Source: Aeromicrobium sp. Leaf245
Lineage (GTDB): Bacteria; Actinomycetota; Actinomycetes; Propionibacteriales; Nocardioidaceae
Reading direction: 5' to 3'
Length of the DNA: 64,000 nt
NCBI RefSeq assembly: GCF_942548115.1
Contig: NZ_OW824151.1
Coordinates: 2,790,001 to 2,854,000 of the forward strand
Part shown: positions 1-8,293 of the stretch, one piece after another
Layout: the number at the start of each line of letters is the position of its first letter
Position numbering within the stretch: position 1 is the stretch's first letter
The notes under the pieces: model-generated
The model's input: the letters and a program-made list of their open reading frames with translations, nothing else
Database searches by the model: none
What the model was told of the DNA's origin: nothing
Translations under genes and position numbers: made by a program

Positions 1-334
1 CGGGCAGGTCGACCAGGTGGATCAGGACCGCCGTCGCCGTCGAGTCCTCCACCGACCGCAGCCCTGCACGCAGCGAGGCCGACATGCCCTCGTCCCAGCG
101 GCGGGCGACGACGACGTCGGCGTCGTCGGGCACCAGGGCTCGCGCCTCCTCGGCCGCGGCCCCGAGGACCACGGTGACCTTGCCGCATCCGCCGTCCCGA
201 AGCACCCTGACCGCGCGCTCGACCCACGGCACGCCGTCGTCCCCGCGGACGAGGGCCTTCGGACGTCCCATCCGGCTGCCGGCGCCGGCCGCGAGCACGA
301 GACCGTGAGGTCCGTCCGGCTCGTCGTGGTCCAC
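1..334 (-). CDS. MobA/MocA-like nucleotidyltransferase, 3' part cut by window edge
   Basis: Translating the minus strand from 334 gives an open frame to the window edge (about 111 residues) that begins with the NTP-transferase signature LVLAAGAGSRMGRPKALV (residues about 10-27), followed by beta-strand/helix stretches typical of the Rossmann-like fold of molybdenum-cofactor nucleotidyltransferases (MobA, MocA, XDH accessory proteins). The family moves GMP or CMP onto molybdopterin. I chose the GTG at 334 because AGGAGG lies about 6 nt before it; an in-frame ATG at 370 is the alternative. The C-terminal half is outside the window, so MobA cannot be told from MocA or from other sugar-nucleotide transferases. 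Confidence 0.75.
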   Translation of the reverse strand, partial: MDHDEPDGPHGLVLAAGAGSRMGRPKALVRGDDGVPWVERAVRVLRDGGCGKVTVVLGAAAEEARALVPDDADVVVARRWDEGMSASLRAGLRSVEDSTATAVLIHLVDLP

Positions 335-515
335 GCGCTCCTCCTGCTGCGTGCGAGCGTGCCCGGTCATGGCCGCCCTGGTGCGGGCCGACGGTACGGG
401 CGCGCACGGCGATCGGCAAGAGCAACGAGCGGACGCGAGTTCCCGTTCTGCGGTGTCATGTCTCTCACGTCGTCGCAGCCGTGCGTCGTGGGGATCCGTC
501 GGTCACGCTGGCGTC

Positions 516-1415
516 ATGATCACGTCGCGCCTGCCGCGGTCGGCGTCCGTCTGGCGGCCGCTCCTCGTCCCCATGGTGGTCCTGCTGACGTGGGACGTCG
601 GCGTCACGATCGCCTTCCAGGCGGGCTGGATCGAGTTCCGTGGCATCACCATCCAGTACACGCTCTACGGCACGGCCATCGCCCTGTTCCTGGGGTTCAT
701 GGTGAACGCGGCCTACGCCCGCTGGTGGGAGGCGCGGACCCTGTGGGGCAGCATCGTGAACCACTCGCGGAACCTCGCCCGCGAGGCCACCACGCTGCTC
801 GACCCCCTGGTCCCCGGCGCACGACCCGAGCTCGTCGACGAGATCGTCCGGGCGCAGATCGCCTACGTGCACTCCCTGCGGACCTCGCTGCGCCAGCAGG
901 ACGCCCCGGCCGAGATCGACGCCTACCTCGCTCCCGACGTCGCGGTGCGGGTGAAGAGCGCCAGCAGCTCCCCGACGGCCACCCTGTCGCACATCGGCCG
1001 GCTCGTGGCCGACGCACGGCGTCGGGGCATGGTCGACGACATCGCCCGGGTGCAGGTCGAGACGACCCTGAGCACCCTCACCGACGCCCAGGGCGGCCTC
1101 GAACGCATCAAGAAGACCCCGCTGCCGGTGCAGTACCGGTTCCTGCCGTCGTTCTTCGCCCGCGCCTTCTGCGTCATCCTGCCGTTCGCGATCTACAAGG
1201 ACCTGCAGTGGTGGACGCCGATCGGGTCCGGTCTCGTCGGCATGATGTTCCTGCTCGCGGTGCAGGTCGGTCGCGACCTCGCCGACCCCTTCGTCGACCG
1301 CGTCCACGACGTCCCGATGACCGCCATCTGCCGTGGCATCGAGATCGACCTGCTCGAGATGATCGGCGAGGATCCGCCCGCCGCCGTCACGCCGGTCGGG
1401 CAGGTGCTCTGGTGA
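516..1415 (+). CDS. Bestrophin-like (UPF0187/RFP-TM) membrane channel protein
   Basis: This 299-residue protein has two hydrophobic hairpins near the N-terminus (residues about 12-32 and 50-75), a Y-A-R-W-W-E motif just after the second, and a further hydrophobic pair around 210-250 preceded by LPVQYRFLPSFFARAF. That is the layout of bacterial bestrophin homologues, pentameric anion or cation channels. The N-terminal ATG (MITSRL) is preferred over the upstream GTG because it starts at the first conserved hydrophobic segment; a CACGCT box 6 nt upstream could be a weak leaderless -10. It stands alone, followed 43 nt later by a small membrane protein. Family assignment is by motif recall; ion selectivity is unknown. 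Confidence 0.75.
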   Translation: MITSRLPRSASVWRPLLVPMVVLLTWDVGVTIAFQAGWIEFRGITIQYTLYGTAIALFLGFMVNAAYARWWEARTLWGSIVNHSRNLAREATTLLDPLVPGARPELVDEIVRAQIAYVHSLRTSLRQQDAPAEIDAYLAPDVAVRVKSASSSPTATLSHIGRLVADARRRGMVDDIARVQVETTLSTLTDAQGGLERIKKTPLPVQYRFLPSFFARAFCVILPFAIYKDLQWWTPIGSGLVGMMFLLAVQVGRDLADPFVDRVHDVPMTAICRGIEIDLLEMIGEDPPAAVTPVGQVLW

Positions 1416-1458
1416 GCGAGGCGTCGGCCGAGGCCTCGACTCCTGCCAGACTGGGGCC

Positions 1459-1701
1459 ATGACCTCCGAGGACGATCCCGATCCGGGTCCCGACCGCGAC
1501 CCGGACGTCGATCAGGACGAGGAGTCCGACAACAACATCGCGATCGGGCTCGCCCTCGGCGCGCCGCTGGGCGTCGCCATCGCTCTCGTCACCGACAACT
1601 GGGGCCTGCTCGGCATCGGCATCGCCCTGGGCCTGCTGTTCGGCGTAGCGATGGGTCGCTCGGGCGACGACGACGAGGACGAGGGCTCAGCAGACCGGTA
1701 G
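1459..1701 (+). CDS. Small two-helix membrane protein with acidic ends
   Basis: An 80-residue protein with a very acidic N-terminus (D/E/P-rich, residues 1-24), two predicted transmembrane helices (about 26-45 and 48-66) separated by TDNWG, and a second acidic tail. The sequence CAGACT lies 6 nt before the ATG, a weaker version of the leaderless TANNNT arrangement seen for many genes here. I do not recognise a named family; short glycine-rich two-helix proteins of this kind are common in actinobacteria. It may be co-expressed with the preceding channel gene, but the likely own promoter argues for independent expression. Confidence 0.65.
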   Translation: MTSEDDPDPGPDRDPDVDQDEESDNNIAIGLALGAPLGVAIALVTDNWGLLGIGIALGLLFGVAMGRSGDDDEDEGSADR

Positions 1702-1721
1702 ACCGACGGCCGAGCATCGCC

Positions 1722-2567
1722 TCAGTGGGCGTCGATGAACTCCCGCAGCACGCGTGCGAAGCGGTCCGGGTCCTCCAGGTGCGGGAAGTGTCCCGCCCCC
1801 TCGAACATCTCGACGCGGCAGTCCGGCAGCTGCGCCTCCACGCTCCGTGCGTGCGACGCGGGAATCATCCGGTCCTTCGACCCCCACACGACCATCGTCG
1901 GCACGGGCAGCGCGCCGTCGAGGTGGTCGTGGGCGCTGATGCTCTGCCCCCCGATGTCGATGACGGCGCGCGTGGTGGACAGGAACGCGCGTCGGCTCTC
2001 CGCGTCCTGCAGCGAGCTGAAGCCGCGCCAGACGGCGCTGACGTCGGCGCCGGGCTTCCACCCGATCTTCGACGCTCCCCGGCCCAGCGCCTCGACACGG
2101 GACAGCACCGGCGCGGACGCGACCACGCTCAGCACCTGCGCGGCGCCCGGCAGGGTCGCGGAGCGCAGCAGCACGTTGACCTCGCGTCCCAGGCCGCCGC
2201 TGGAGACCAGCACCAGACGCTCGACCCGCTCGGGGAAGAGGTAGAAGAACTGCATCGCGATGCCGCCCCCGAGCGAGTGACCCACGAGCGTGACCCGGTC
2301 GACGCCGAGATGGTCCAACAGGTCGCGCAAGGCCGCGGCGTGCGCACTGAGCGAGTAGTCGCCCAGCGGCTTGGCGGAGTCACCGTGGCCGAACAGGTCG
2401 GGGAGCACCACGCGGTGGTCGTCGTCCATCCGGTCCACCAGGTGCTCCCACTGCCGCTGCGATCCCAGGATCCCGTGGATGAACAGGACCACCGGGCCGG
2501 AACCGGTGTCGACGTAGGAGAGGTCGTGGCCGTGCAGCCGGACGGTCTGCGGCTTCATGCGTGCCAT
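1722..2567 (-). CDS. Alpha/beta hydrolase
   Basis: Typical alpha/beta hydrolase fold protein of 281 residues. The oxyanion-loop motif HGILGS occurs near residue 30, the nucleophile elbow GHSLGG near residue 95, and an acid/His pair is placed in VVWGSKDRMIP and GAGHFPHLEDP near the C-terminus. The family includes esterases, dienelactone and C-C bond hydrolases and epoxide hydrolases; nothing here decides the substrate. The ATG at 2567 is preceded by GTGGA and starts just upstream of the first conserved strand; an in-frame upstream start at 2636 would add a basic extension without conserved features. It is convergent with the small membrane protein and divergent from the ABC transporter genes. 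Confidence 0.8.
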   Translation of the reverse strand: MARMKPQTVRLHGHDLSYVDTGSGPVVLFIHGILGSQRQWEHLVDRMDDDHRVVLPDLFGHGDSAKPLGDYSLSAHAAALRDLLDHLGVDRVTLVGHSLGGGIAMQFFYLFPERVERLVLVSSGGLGREVNVLLRSATLPGAAQVLSVVASAPVLSRVEALGRGASKIGWKPGADVSAVWRGFSSLQDAESRRAFLSTTRAVIDIGGQSISAHDHLDGALPVPTMVVWGSKDRMIPASHARSVEAQLPDCRVEMFEGAGHFPHLEDPDRFARVLREFIDAH

Positions 2568-2734
2568 GGGTCCACCACGATCGGGTCGTCGGACGGGACG
2601 GACCCACGGTAGGCGCACCCCGACGGTCGTGCGCACCGAACCTCGGGCACGGTCACCGACTCGTACTTTCGGTCAGGTCAGGACTGGCCGTCGAACCGAT
2701 CCGCGCAGGGCGCGGGGCGGCGAGTGTTGACGGC

Positions 2735-3634
2735 ATGATCACCGTTGAGTCCCTGACCCGGAGGTATGCCGGCTTCACCGCCGTCGACGACGTCTCCTTC
2801 ACCGCCCGGCCCGGCCGCGTGACCGGCTTCCTCGGTCCGAACGGCGCGGGCAAGTCCACGACCATGCGCGTCATGGTCGGTCTGACCGCCCCCACGTCCG
2901 GCTCCGCCACCATCCACGGAGTCCGGTTCGCCGACCTGCCCAACCCCGGCCTGGAGGTGGGCGTCCTCCTCGACGCCTCCGCCCAGCACGCCGGCCGCAC
3001 CGGTCGCGACATCCTCACGATCGCCGCAGCCACCATGGGCCTGCCCCGTGCTCGCGTCGACGAGATGCTCGACCTGGTGAGCCTGAGCTCCGTCGAGGCC
3101 GAGCGCCGGGTGCGCCACTACTCGCTCGGCATGCGCCAGCGGCTCGGCATCGCCACGGCCCTGCTCGGCGACCCCTCGGTGCTGGTCCTCGACGAGCCCG
3201 CCAACGGGCTCGACCCCGCCGGGATCCGCTGGATGCGCGACCTGCTGACGGACTTCTCCGGCCGCGGCGGCACCGTGCTGCTGTCCTCGCACCTGCTCCA
3301 CGAGATCGAGGTCGTCGCCGACGACCTCGTCGTGATCGGCCACGGCAGGATCGTCGCCGCCGGCCCCAAGGAGAAGCTGCTGGCCGCGGCCGGGACGCTC
3401 GTGCGGTCGCCGTCGCCACGCGATCTCGTCCGCGCGCTCGAGCAGGCCGGGATCCCCAGCACCCTCGCCGGTGACGGCTCGGTGCGCACCGATGCCGACG
3501 CCGCCCGCGTCGGGGCCGTGGCCGCGGCCGCCGGCGTCGCCCTCACCGAGCTCCGGTCCGCCGAGGGCGCCGGGCTCGAGGACATGTTCCTCTCACTCAC
3601 GGCCGACACCCAGCGCGAAGGAGCTGCAGCATGA
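2735..3634 (+). CDS. ABC transporter ATP-binding protein (ABC-2 exporter type)
   Basis: This 299-residue ATPase contains Walker A GPNGAGKST (residues about 37-45), the signature YSLGMRQR (about 129-136), Walker B VLVLDEP with the D-loop ANGLDPAG, and the switch His in LLSSHLLHE. The C-terminal extension of about 80 residues is usual for the CcmA/drug-exporter subgroup. The ATG at 2735 begins with the conserved MITVESLTRRYAGF start; the longer upstream frame lacks conservation. Its stop overlaps the permease start by 4 nt, so the two are translationally coupled and should form one transporter with two ATPases and two permeases. The substrate is not evident; antibiotic or lipid export is the common role of the group. 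Confidence 0.9.
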   Translation: MITVESLTRRYAGFTAVDDVSFTARPGRVTGFLGPNGAGKSTTMRVMVGLTAPTSGSATIHGVRFADLPNPGLEVGVLLDASAQHAGRTGRDILTIAAATMGLPRARVDEMLDLVSLSSVEAERRVRHYSLGMRQRLGIATALLGDPSVLVLDEPANGLDPAGIRWMRDLLTDFSGRGGTVLLSSHLLHEIEVVADDLVVIGHGRIVAAGPKEKLLAAAGTLVRSPSPRDLVRALEQAGIPSTLAGDGSVRTDADAARVGAVAAAAGVALTELRSAEGAGLEDMFLSLTADTQREGAAA

Positions 3635-4434
3635 CCGCCACGATCGTCCCCCCGGCCGCCACCCCGGCCCGCCGGAGCGCCCGCCCCATCCCCGCACACC
3701 GACTCGTCACGGTCGAGCTGCGCAAGATGTTCACGACACGCTCGGGATTCTGGTTGCTCGTCAGCATCGGCATCCTGTCGGTGGTCTCGGCCGGGTCGGT
3801 CGTCGTCGTGGCGCCGGACAGCGACGTCACCTACGAGAGCTTCACGCGGGCGAGTGGATTCCCGATGTCGGTGATCCTGCCGATGATCGCGATCCTGGCC
3901 GTGACGAGCGAGTGGAGCCAGCGCAGCGGGCTCACCACGTTCACGCTGGTGCCGCACCGCGGCCGCGTGATCGGCGCCAAGGCGGTCGCGACCCTCCTGG
4001 TGGGCGTCGGTTCCGTGGCCATCGCCTTCGCGGTGGGAGCACTCGCCACCGTGGGCGGCTCGGCTCTCGCCGGGGTCGACACCGCGTGGAACGTCTCGTG
4101 GGTCATGGCCTCCCAGATGCTGCTCTTCAACCTGATCGGCATGGCCGTCGGCTTCACCCTGGGTGTCGTGCTGCGCAGCTCCGCGGCCGCGATCGTGGGC
4201 TACTTCGTGGTGTCCTTCGTCCTGCCGGGCGTCCTGCTGCTCCTCGCCCAGGTGCGCCCGTGGTTCGCGGACCTGCAGCCGTGGGTCGACTGGAACGACA
4301 CGCAGGTGGCGCTCCTGGAGGGCGCCATGGACACCGGCGAGGAGTGGGCCATGCTCGCCTCGACGACGACGATCTGGATCGTCCTCCCGCTCCTGGTCGG
4401 ACTGCTCACCCTGCGTCGCTCCGAGGTGAAGTAG
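3631..4434 (+). CDS. ABC-2 type transporter permease
   Basis: A 267-residue integral membrane protein with about six hydrophobic segments (residues about 37-60, 75-95, 108-135, 150-178, 183-207, 236-258). It overlaps the ATPase gene by ATGA. The motif SEWSQRSGLTTFTLVPHR between helices 2 and 3 is typical of ABC-2 permeases that have a cytosolic amphipathic stretch there. The pair resembles two-component exporters often placed next to a two-component regulator, and indeed a response regulator/histidine kinase pair follows in convergent orientation, separated by a strong terminator. Confidence 0.87.
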   Translation: MTATIVPPAATPARRSARPIPAHRLVTVELRKMFTTRSGFWLLVSIGILSVVSAGSVVVVAPDSDVTYESFTRASGFPMSVILPMIAILAVTSEWSQRSGLTTFTLVPHRGRVIGAKAVATLLVGVGSVAIAFAVGALATVGGSALAGVDTAWNVSWVMASQMLLFNLIGMAVGFTLGVVLRSSAAAIVGYFVVSFVLPGVLLLLAQVRPWFADLQPWVDWNDTQVALLEGAMDTGEEWAMLASTTTIWIVLPLLVGLLTLRRSEVK

Positions 4435-4452
4435 GGCAGGGCACGGACTCGT

Positions 4453-4488
4453 GCGAAGGCCCCCGCCAGACCTGGCGGGGGCCTTCGC
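4453..4488. terminator. Bidirectional hairpin terminator
   Basis: A perfect 17-bp stem (4453-4469 with 4472-4488) closes on a two-base apex, so the real loop is slightly larger. It lies between the convergent ABC permease and response regulator genes. No long T-run follows on either strand, as is common for actinobacterial terminators. Confidence 0.85.
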
Positions 4489-4523
4489 GTGCCCGCCCCT
4501 TCGTCGAGGCGGACGACCGTTCG

Positions 4524-5180
4524 CTAGTCCCGGACCCGGCCGGTCTCGTACGCCCACATCGCGACCTCCACCCGGTTCCGGGCACCGAGCTTGGCCATGA
4601 GGCTGCCGATGTGGGTCTTCACCGTGCTGAGGCTGATGTGCAGCTCGCCCGCGATCTCAGCGTTGGTGCGACCTCGCGCGATGGTGAGCAGCACCTGCTC
4701 CTCGCGTTCGGTGAGCGGGTCGATGGGCTGTGCGGGAGGGATGGCCCGACCGGTGCCCGCGAACGTCGACAGCAGCCGGCGGGTGATGCTGGGCGAGATG
4801 AGCGAGTCACCGCGGGTGGCTGCACGGATCGCCTCGCCGAGCAGCTCGGGGCCGGCGTCCTTCAGCAGGAAGCCGGTGGCACCGGCCGACAGCGCCCCGT
4901 GCACGTACTCGTCGAGGTCGAAGGTGGTGATCACGACGACGGCGACCGGGTGCTGGACGCCCGGCCCGGCCAGCAGGCGGGTCGCCTCGACGCCGTCGAG
5001 GACGGGCATACGGATGTCCATCAGGCACACGTCGGGACGGAGCTCGCGCGCCAGTCGTACCGCCTCCTGGCCGTCGCGCGCCTCCCCCACGACCTCGATG
5101 CCCTCCAGCGTGCCGAGGATCAGGCACAGTCCGGTCCGCACGAGGTCCTGGTCGTCGGCGACCAGCACCCTGATGCTCAT
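4524..5180 (-). CDS. NarL/LuxR-family response regulator
   Basis: The 218-residue protein has a receiver domain with the acidic pair DD (9-10), phosphoacceptor Asp55 in VCLMDIRMP, the Thr in VVVITTF and the Lys in LLKDAGPE, followed by a LuxR-type HTH (about 150-215) with LTEREEQVLLTIARGRTNAEIA. The ATG at 5180 overlaps the kinase stop by 4 nt (ATGA); the longer frame upstream is within the kinase gene. Encoded directly after its kinase, so it is the cognate regulator. The nearest likely target is the convergent ABC exporter, a common pairing in Firmicutes and actinobacteria, but no operator was identified. Confidence 0.92.
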   Translation of the reverse strand: MSIRVLVADDQDLVRTGLCLILGTLEGIEVVGEARDGQEAVRLARELRPDVCLMDIRMPVLDGVEATRLLAGPGVQHPVAVVVITTFDLDEYVHGALSAGATGFLLKDAGPELLGEAIRAATRGDSLISPSITRRLLSTFAGTGRAIPPAQPIDPLTEREEQVLLTIARGRTNAEIAGELHISLSTVKTHIGSLMAKLGARNRVEVAMWAYETGRVRD

Positions 5181-6322
5181 GCCGACCCCTGCCGCGGCAG
5201 CGTGGCGCTGACGGCCCACCCGCGATCGGGGCAGGGGCCCGCCTCGCACGTGCCGCCCAGGAGCAGGGCGCGCTCCTTCATCCCGGTGAGCCCGAACCCC
5301 GTCTCAGGACCGAGCTCGGCCGTACCCGGGTCGCCGTCGTCGCGGACGACGAGGCTGATGGTCGAACGGTCGCCGGCGACGCGCACGTCGACGACGGTGG
5401 CGTTCCGGGCGTGCCGGAGCGCGTTGGTGACCGCCTCCTGCGCGATGCGGAAGACGGCGGCGTCGATGGCCGACGGCAGCGCCGCGACGTCACCGGACAC
5501 CCCGACCTCGACCCTCGGTCCCGCGGGCGAGGCCCCGGAGAGCCGGTGGAGGTCGGCGACGCCGGGCTGCGGGGCGTAGTCGACCGGAGCCTCGTTGCGC
5601 AGCACGCGGACCATCGTCCGCATCTCCGCGAGCGTGCGCGAGGCCTCTTCCTCGATGACCTCCAACGCCTCGAGCGGCGCCGACGGGCTGGTCGCCGCTA
5701 GAGCACGCCCTGCCTGGGCCTGGACGGCGATGGCCGAGACGTGGTGCGCCACCGTGTCGTGCAGCTCCCGCGCCAGCAGGACGCGCTCCTGCGACTTCAC
5801 CTGCTCCACCCTCCGCTCCCGTGCGCCGTGCTGGGTGCGGACGGCCCACCCCAGGGCGAAGGAGGCGACGAGGACGCCGATCCCGCCGACCGCGTCGGCC
5901 ATCCCGGTCCAGCTGGTCAGGACCGCCGTCGTGGCCGCGCCCAGGATGACCGCCAGCCCCGCGACCGCCTCCCGCCCCGAGCCCCACCGGAAGAGCGAGT
6001 AGGGCAGCAGCAGGACGTAGAGCATCGTGTAGACGTCGAGCGTCGGTGCGTCGGTGACGAACAGCCCGACCTGGAGCACCGCGACCACCCCGAAGACCGT
6101 CCCGACCACGGCCAGCGGGTGAGTACGACGCCACAGCAGCAGCGGGGCCAGTCCGAGCGTCACCACCATCGACAGCACGGGCAGCGTGAGGTCCTCGCGC
6201 AGCAGGCCCTCCAGCACCCCGAAGAACGCGATGGAGCCCAGCAGCGCCCAGTCGCGCCACACCCGCGCCGGGGGCGCCGCGGGTCGGGACTCGGCCAGGA
6301 CGGACTGCAGTGGGTGGCTCAC
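5177..6322 (-). CDS. Sensor histidine kinase, HisKA_3 (NarX/DesK-like) type
   Basis: A 381-residue membrane kinase. The N-terminal half (residues about 25-160) holds several hydrophobic helices without a large extracytoplasmic domain, so the sensor is probably within the membrane. The dimerisation motif VLLARELHDTVAHHVSAI supplies phosphoacceptor His188, and the HATPase domain shows the N box EAVTNALRHA and G-box motifs DDGDPG and GFGLTGMKER. It is the first gene of a two-gene operon with the response regulator and is divergent from the secreted beta-propeller gene. Confidence 0.9.
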   Translation of the reverse strand: MSHPLQSVLAESRPAAPPARVWRDWALLGSIAFFGVLEGLLREDLTLPVLSMVVTLGLAPLLLWRRTHPLAVVGTVFGVVAVLQVGLFVTDAPTLDVYTMLYVLLLPYSLFRWGSGREAVAGLAVILGAATTAVLTSWTGMADAVGGIGVLVASFALGWAVRTQHGARERRVEQVKSQERVLLARELHDTVAHHVSAIAVQAQAGRALAATSPSAPLEALEVIEEEASRTLAEMRTMVRVLRNEAPVDYAPQPGVADLHRLSGASPAGPRVEVGVSGDVAALPSAIDAAVFRIAQEAVTNALRHARNATVVDVRVAGDRSTISLVVRDDGDPGTAELGPETGFGLTGMKERALLLGGTCEAGPCPDRGWAVSATLPRQGSA

Positions 6323-6459
6323 AGACTCAGCGTAGGGATCCGGGGGCGGCAGCGGACCGTCCGAAAGGTTGAGCCGACGTCATCAGGTCTGCGGGATCGG
6401 TCCGCTCGTGCTGGGATGGGAAAGGAGTCCCTCGGCAGACCTCGACGACCGGAGATCAC

Positions 6460-7452
6460 GTGTCACCTCGTCCCCGTTCCTCCCGTTCCCTCCGCTCCCG
6501 CGTCGCGGTGGGCATCGGCGCGATCGCGCTGGCTGCCACGCCCGCGCTCGCCGCTCCCGCTGCGGTGGCCAGCGAGCCGGGCCAGCACGGCGCCCGCCAG
6601 GCGTTCCCCGACCGCATCGAGCTGCCTGACAACTTCCAGCCCGAGGGCATCACCATCGGTCCCCGAGACCAGGCCTACCTGGGCTCGCGCCTGGACGGCG
6701 ACATCCTGCGCGCCGACCTGCGCACGGGCCGCACCACGACGATCAGCCAGGGCCCTGGCACCGCGTCGGTCGGCCTGAAGATCGACCAGCGCGGCCGCCT
6801 GTTCGTGGCCGGCGGTCCTTCCGGCACCCTGCGGGTGGTCGACTCGCGCTCCGGCGCGCTGCTGCGCACCTACCAGCTGGCCACGGGTGAGTCGTTCGTC
6901 AACGACGTGCTGATCTCGGGCGACACGGTGTGGGTGACCGACTCACGCCGCGCGACCCTGTTCCGCCTCGACCTCGGCCGAGGTGGCGCGCTACCCGCTG
7001 CAGCCACCGCGCTGCCCCTGACCGGCGACTGGGTCCAGGCGCCGCCCGGCACCAACGCGGCCAACGGCATCAGCGACACCCCTGACGGCTCGGCCTTGCT
7101 CGTGGTCAACAGCTCCGACGGCGGCCTCTACCGGGTCGACCCGCGCACCGGTGCGACGACGAGGGTCGACCTCGGTGGCGCAACACTGACCAACGGCGAC
7201 GGTCTGCTGCGCGAGGGACGCACCCTCTACGCGGTGCAGAACCGGCTGAACCAGGTCGCCGTGGTGCAGCTGTCACGCGATGGCCGCTCCGGCACCCTCC
7301 GGAGCACCATCACGAACGATGACTTCGACGTCCCGACCACCGTCGCACGCGCGGGCCGCTCGCTCTACCTGCCGAACGCGCGGTTCAGCACGCCGCCGAC
7401 CCCCACCACGGAGCACTGGATCACGCGGGTCGACGCTCCCCGCGGTCGCTGA
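6460..7452 (+). CDS. Secreted beta-propeller protein (SMP-30/gluconolactonase-like)
   Basis: 330 residues with a Sec-type signal peptide (residues 1-31: basic SPRPRSSRSLRSR, then a hydrophobic stretch, cleavage near ALAAPA). The mature part shows repeated strand-turn units such as QPEGITIGPRDQAYLGS, VGLKIDQRGRLFVAGG, GISDTPDGSALLVVN and TNGDGLLREGRTLYAV, the pattern of six-bladed propellers of the SMP-30/strictosidine-synthase type. The start is GTG at 6460. No metal-binding residues of true gluconolactonases could be confirmed, so an enzymatic activity is not claimed; it may be an extracellular binding protein. Confidence 0.75.
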   Translation: MSPRPRSSRSLRSRVAVGIGAIALAATPALAAPAAVASEPGQHGARQAFPDRIELPDNFQPEGITIGPRDQAYLGSRLDGDILRADLRTGRTTTISQGPGTASVGLKIDQRGRLFVAGGPSGTLRVVDSRSGALLRTYQLATGESFVNDVLISGDTVWVTDSRRATLFRLDLGRGGALPAAATALPLTGDWVQAPPGTNAANGISDTPDGSALLVVNSSDGGLYRVDPRTGATTRVDLGGATLTNGDGLLREGRTLYAVQNRLNQVAVVQLSRDGRSGTLRSTITNDDFDVPTTVARAGRSLYLPNARFSTPPTPTTEHWITRVDAPRGR

Positions 7453-7496
7453 CCGGCAGCACGCGACCCCGGACGTCGCGGGGCACCGCCTGATCG

Positions 7497-7530
7497 TCGA
7501 CGGCCCCGGCAGACCATCCGGGGCCGTCGA
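7497..7530. terminator. Bidirectional hairpin terminator
   Basis: A perfect 13-bp stem (7497-7509 with 7518-7530) and an 8-nt loop lies between the convergent beta-propeller and acetyltransferase genes. Confidence 0.85.
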
Positions 7531-7574
7531 CGTTCTCGGGCCCGAGGAGACCAACGGGACCGATGAACCTCAGG

Positions 7575-8150
7575 TCAGCTCCGGTAGCCCGTCGGCCTGA
7601 CCACCCGTGCCGGGACGCCGGCCACGATCGTGTCGGCGGGCACGTCGCGGGTGACCACGGCGCCGGCGCCCACCACCGCCCCGTCGCCGATCGTGACACC
7701 GGGCACGACCGTCACGCCGGCCCCGAGCCAGACCTTGCGCCCGATCACGACGGGTGCCGGCACCATCGAGGCTCGGAGCGCCGGGTCCATGCCGTGGTCC
7801 AGCGTCGTCAGGGTGCAGCCGTGGCCGATGAGCGAGCCGTCCCCGATGGTGATGCCGCCGGTGTCCTGGAAGCGGCAGCCGATGTTGATGAAGACGTCCT
7901 TGCCGAGCGTCAGGTTCTTGCCGAACTCGCTGTAGAACGGCGGGAACACGACGACCGACTCCTCGACCGGGCGGCCCGTGAGCCGGGCAAGCAGGTCCCG
8001 GACCTGCTCCGGCGTGCGGTAGGCGCCGTTCAGCTCCGCGATGACGGCCAAGGCCTCCTGCGAGGCGCCGTGCATGAACTGGTGGTGCTCGGAGCCGCCG
8101 ACGATCTCGGCTCCGCTGTCGACGTGGTCGAGGAACTGCTTCAGGTCCAT
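7575..8150 (-). CDS. Maltose/galactoside O-acetyltransferase-like (left-handed beta-helix)
   Basis: 191 residues with hexapeptide repeats in the C-terminal two thirds (GGITIGDGSLIGHG, PVVIGRKVWLGAGVTVVPGVTIGDGAVVGAGAVV), the presumed catalytic His in TTLDHGMD, and the terminal DVPADTIVAGVPARVVR that closes this acetyl-CoA-dependent family. The N-terminal helical part DSGAEIVGGSEHHQFMHGASQEALAVIAELN is a MAT/GAT-type cap. The ATG at 8150 is used; the frame extends upstream without conserved sequence. Acceptor is unknown. Divergent from the alcohol dehydrogenase gene. Confidence 0.85.
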   Translation of the reverse strand: MDLKQFLDHVDSGAEIVGGSEHHQFMHGASQEALAVIAELNGAYRTPEQVRDLLARLTGRPVEESVVVFPPFYSEFGKNLTLGKDVFINIGCRFQDTGGITIGDGSLIGHGCTLTTLDHGMDPALRASMVPAPVVIGRKVWLGAGVTVVPGVTIGDGAVVGAGAVVTRDVPADTIVAGVPARVVRPTGYRS

Positions 8151-8293
8151 GACCTCGAGCCTGCCCCGTGCGGCCGTGTCGGAGAACGCCTCAGGGGGGT
8201 GCTGTCTGTACCCCCGACAAGGTGGACCTTCCCCACGCACCAGGTCCGCGCTCCACTGGGATGGAACCCCCACCGACCAGAGAAGGACATCCG

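Noticed and set aside
6350..6406. 9-bp inverted repeat AGCGGACCG ... CGGTCCGCT between the kinase and beta-propeller genes
   Set aside because: 39-nt spacing and GC-only composition make chance likely; no further support.
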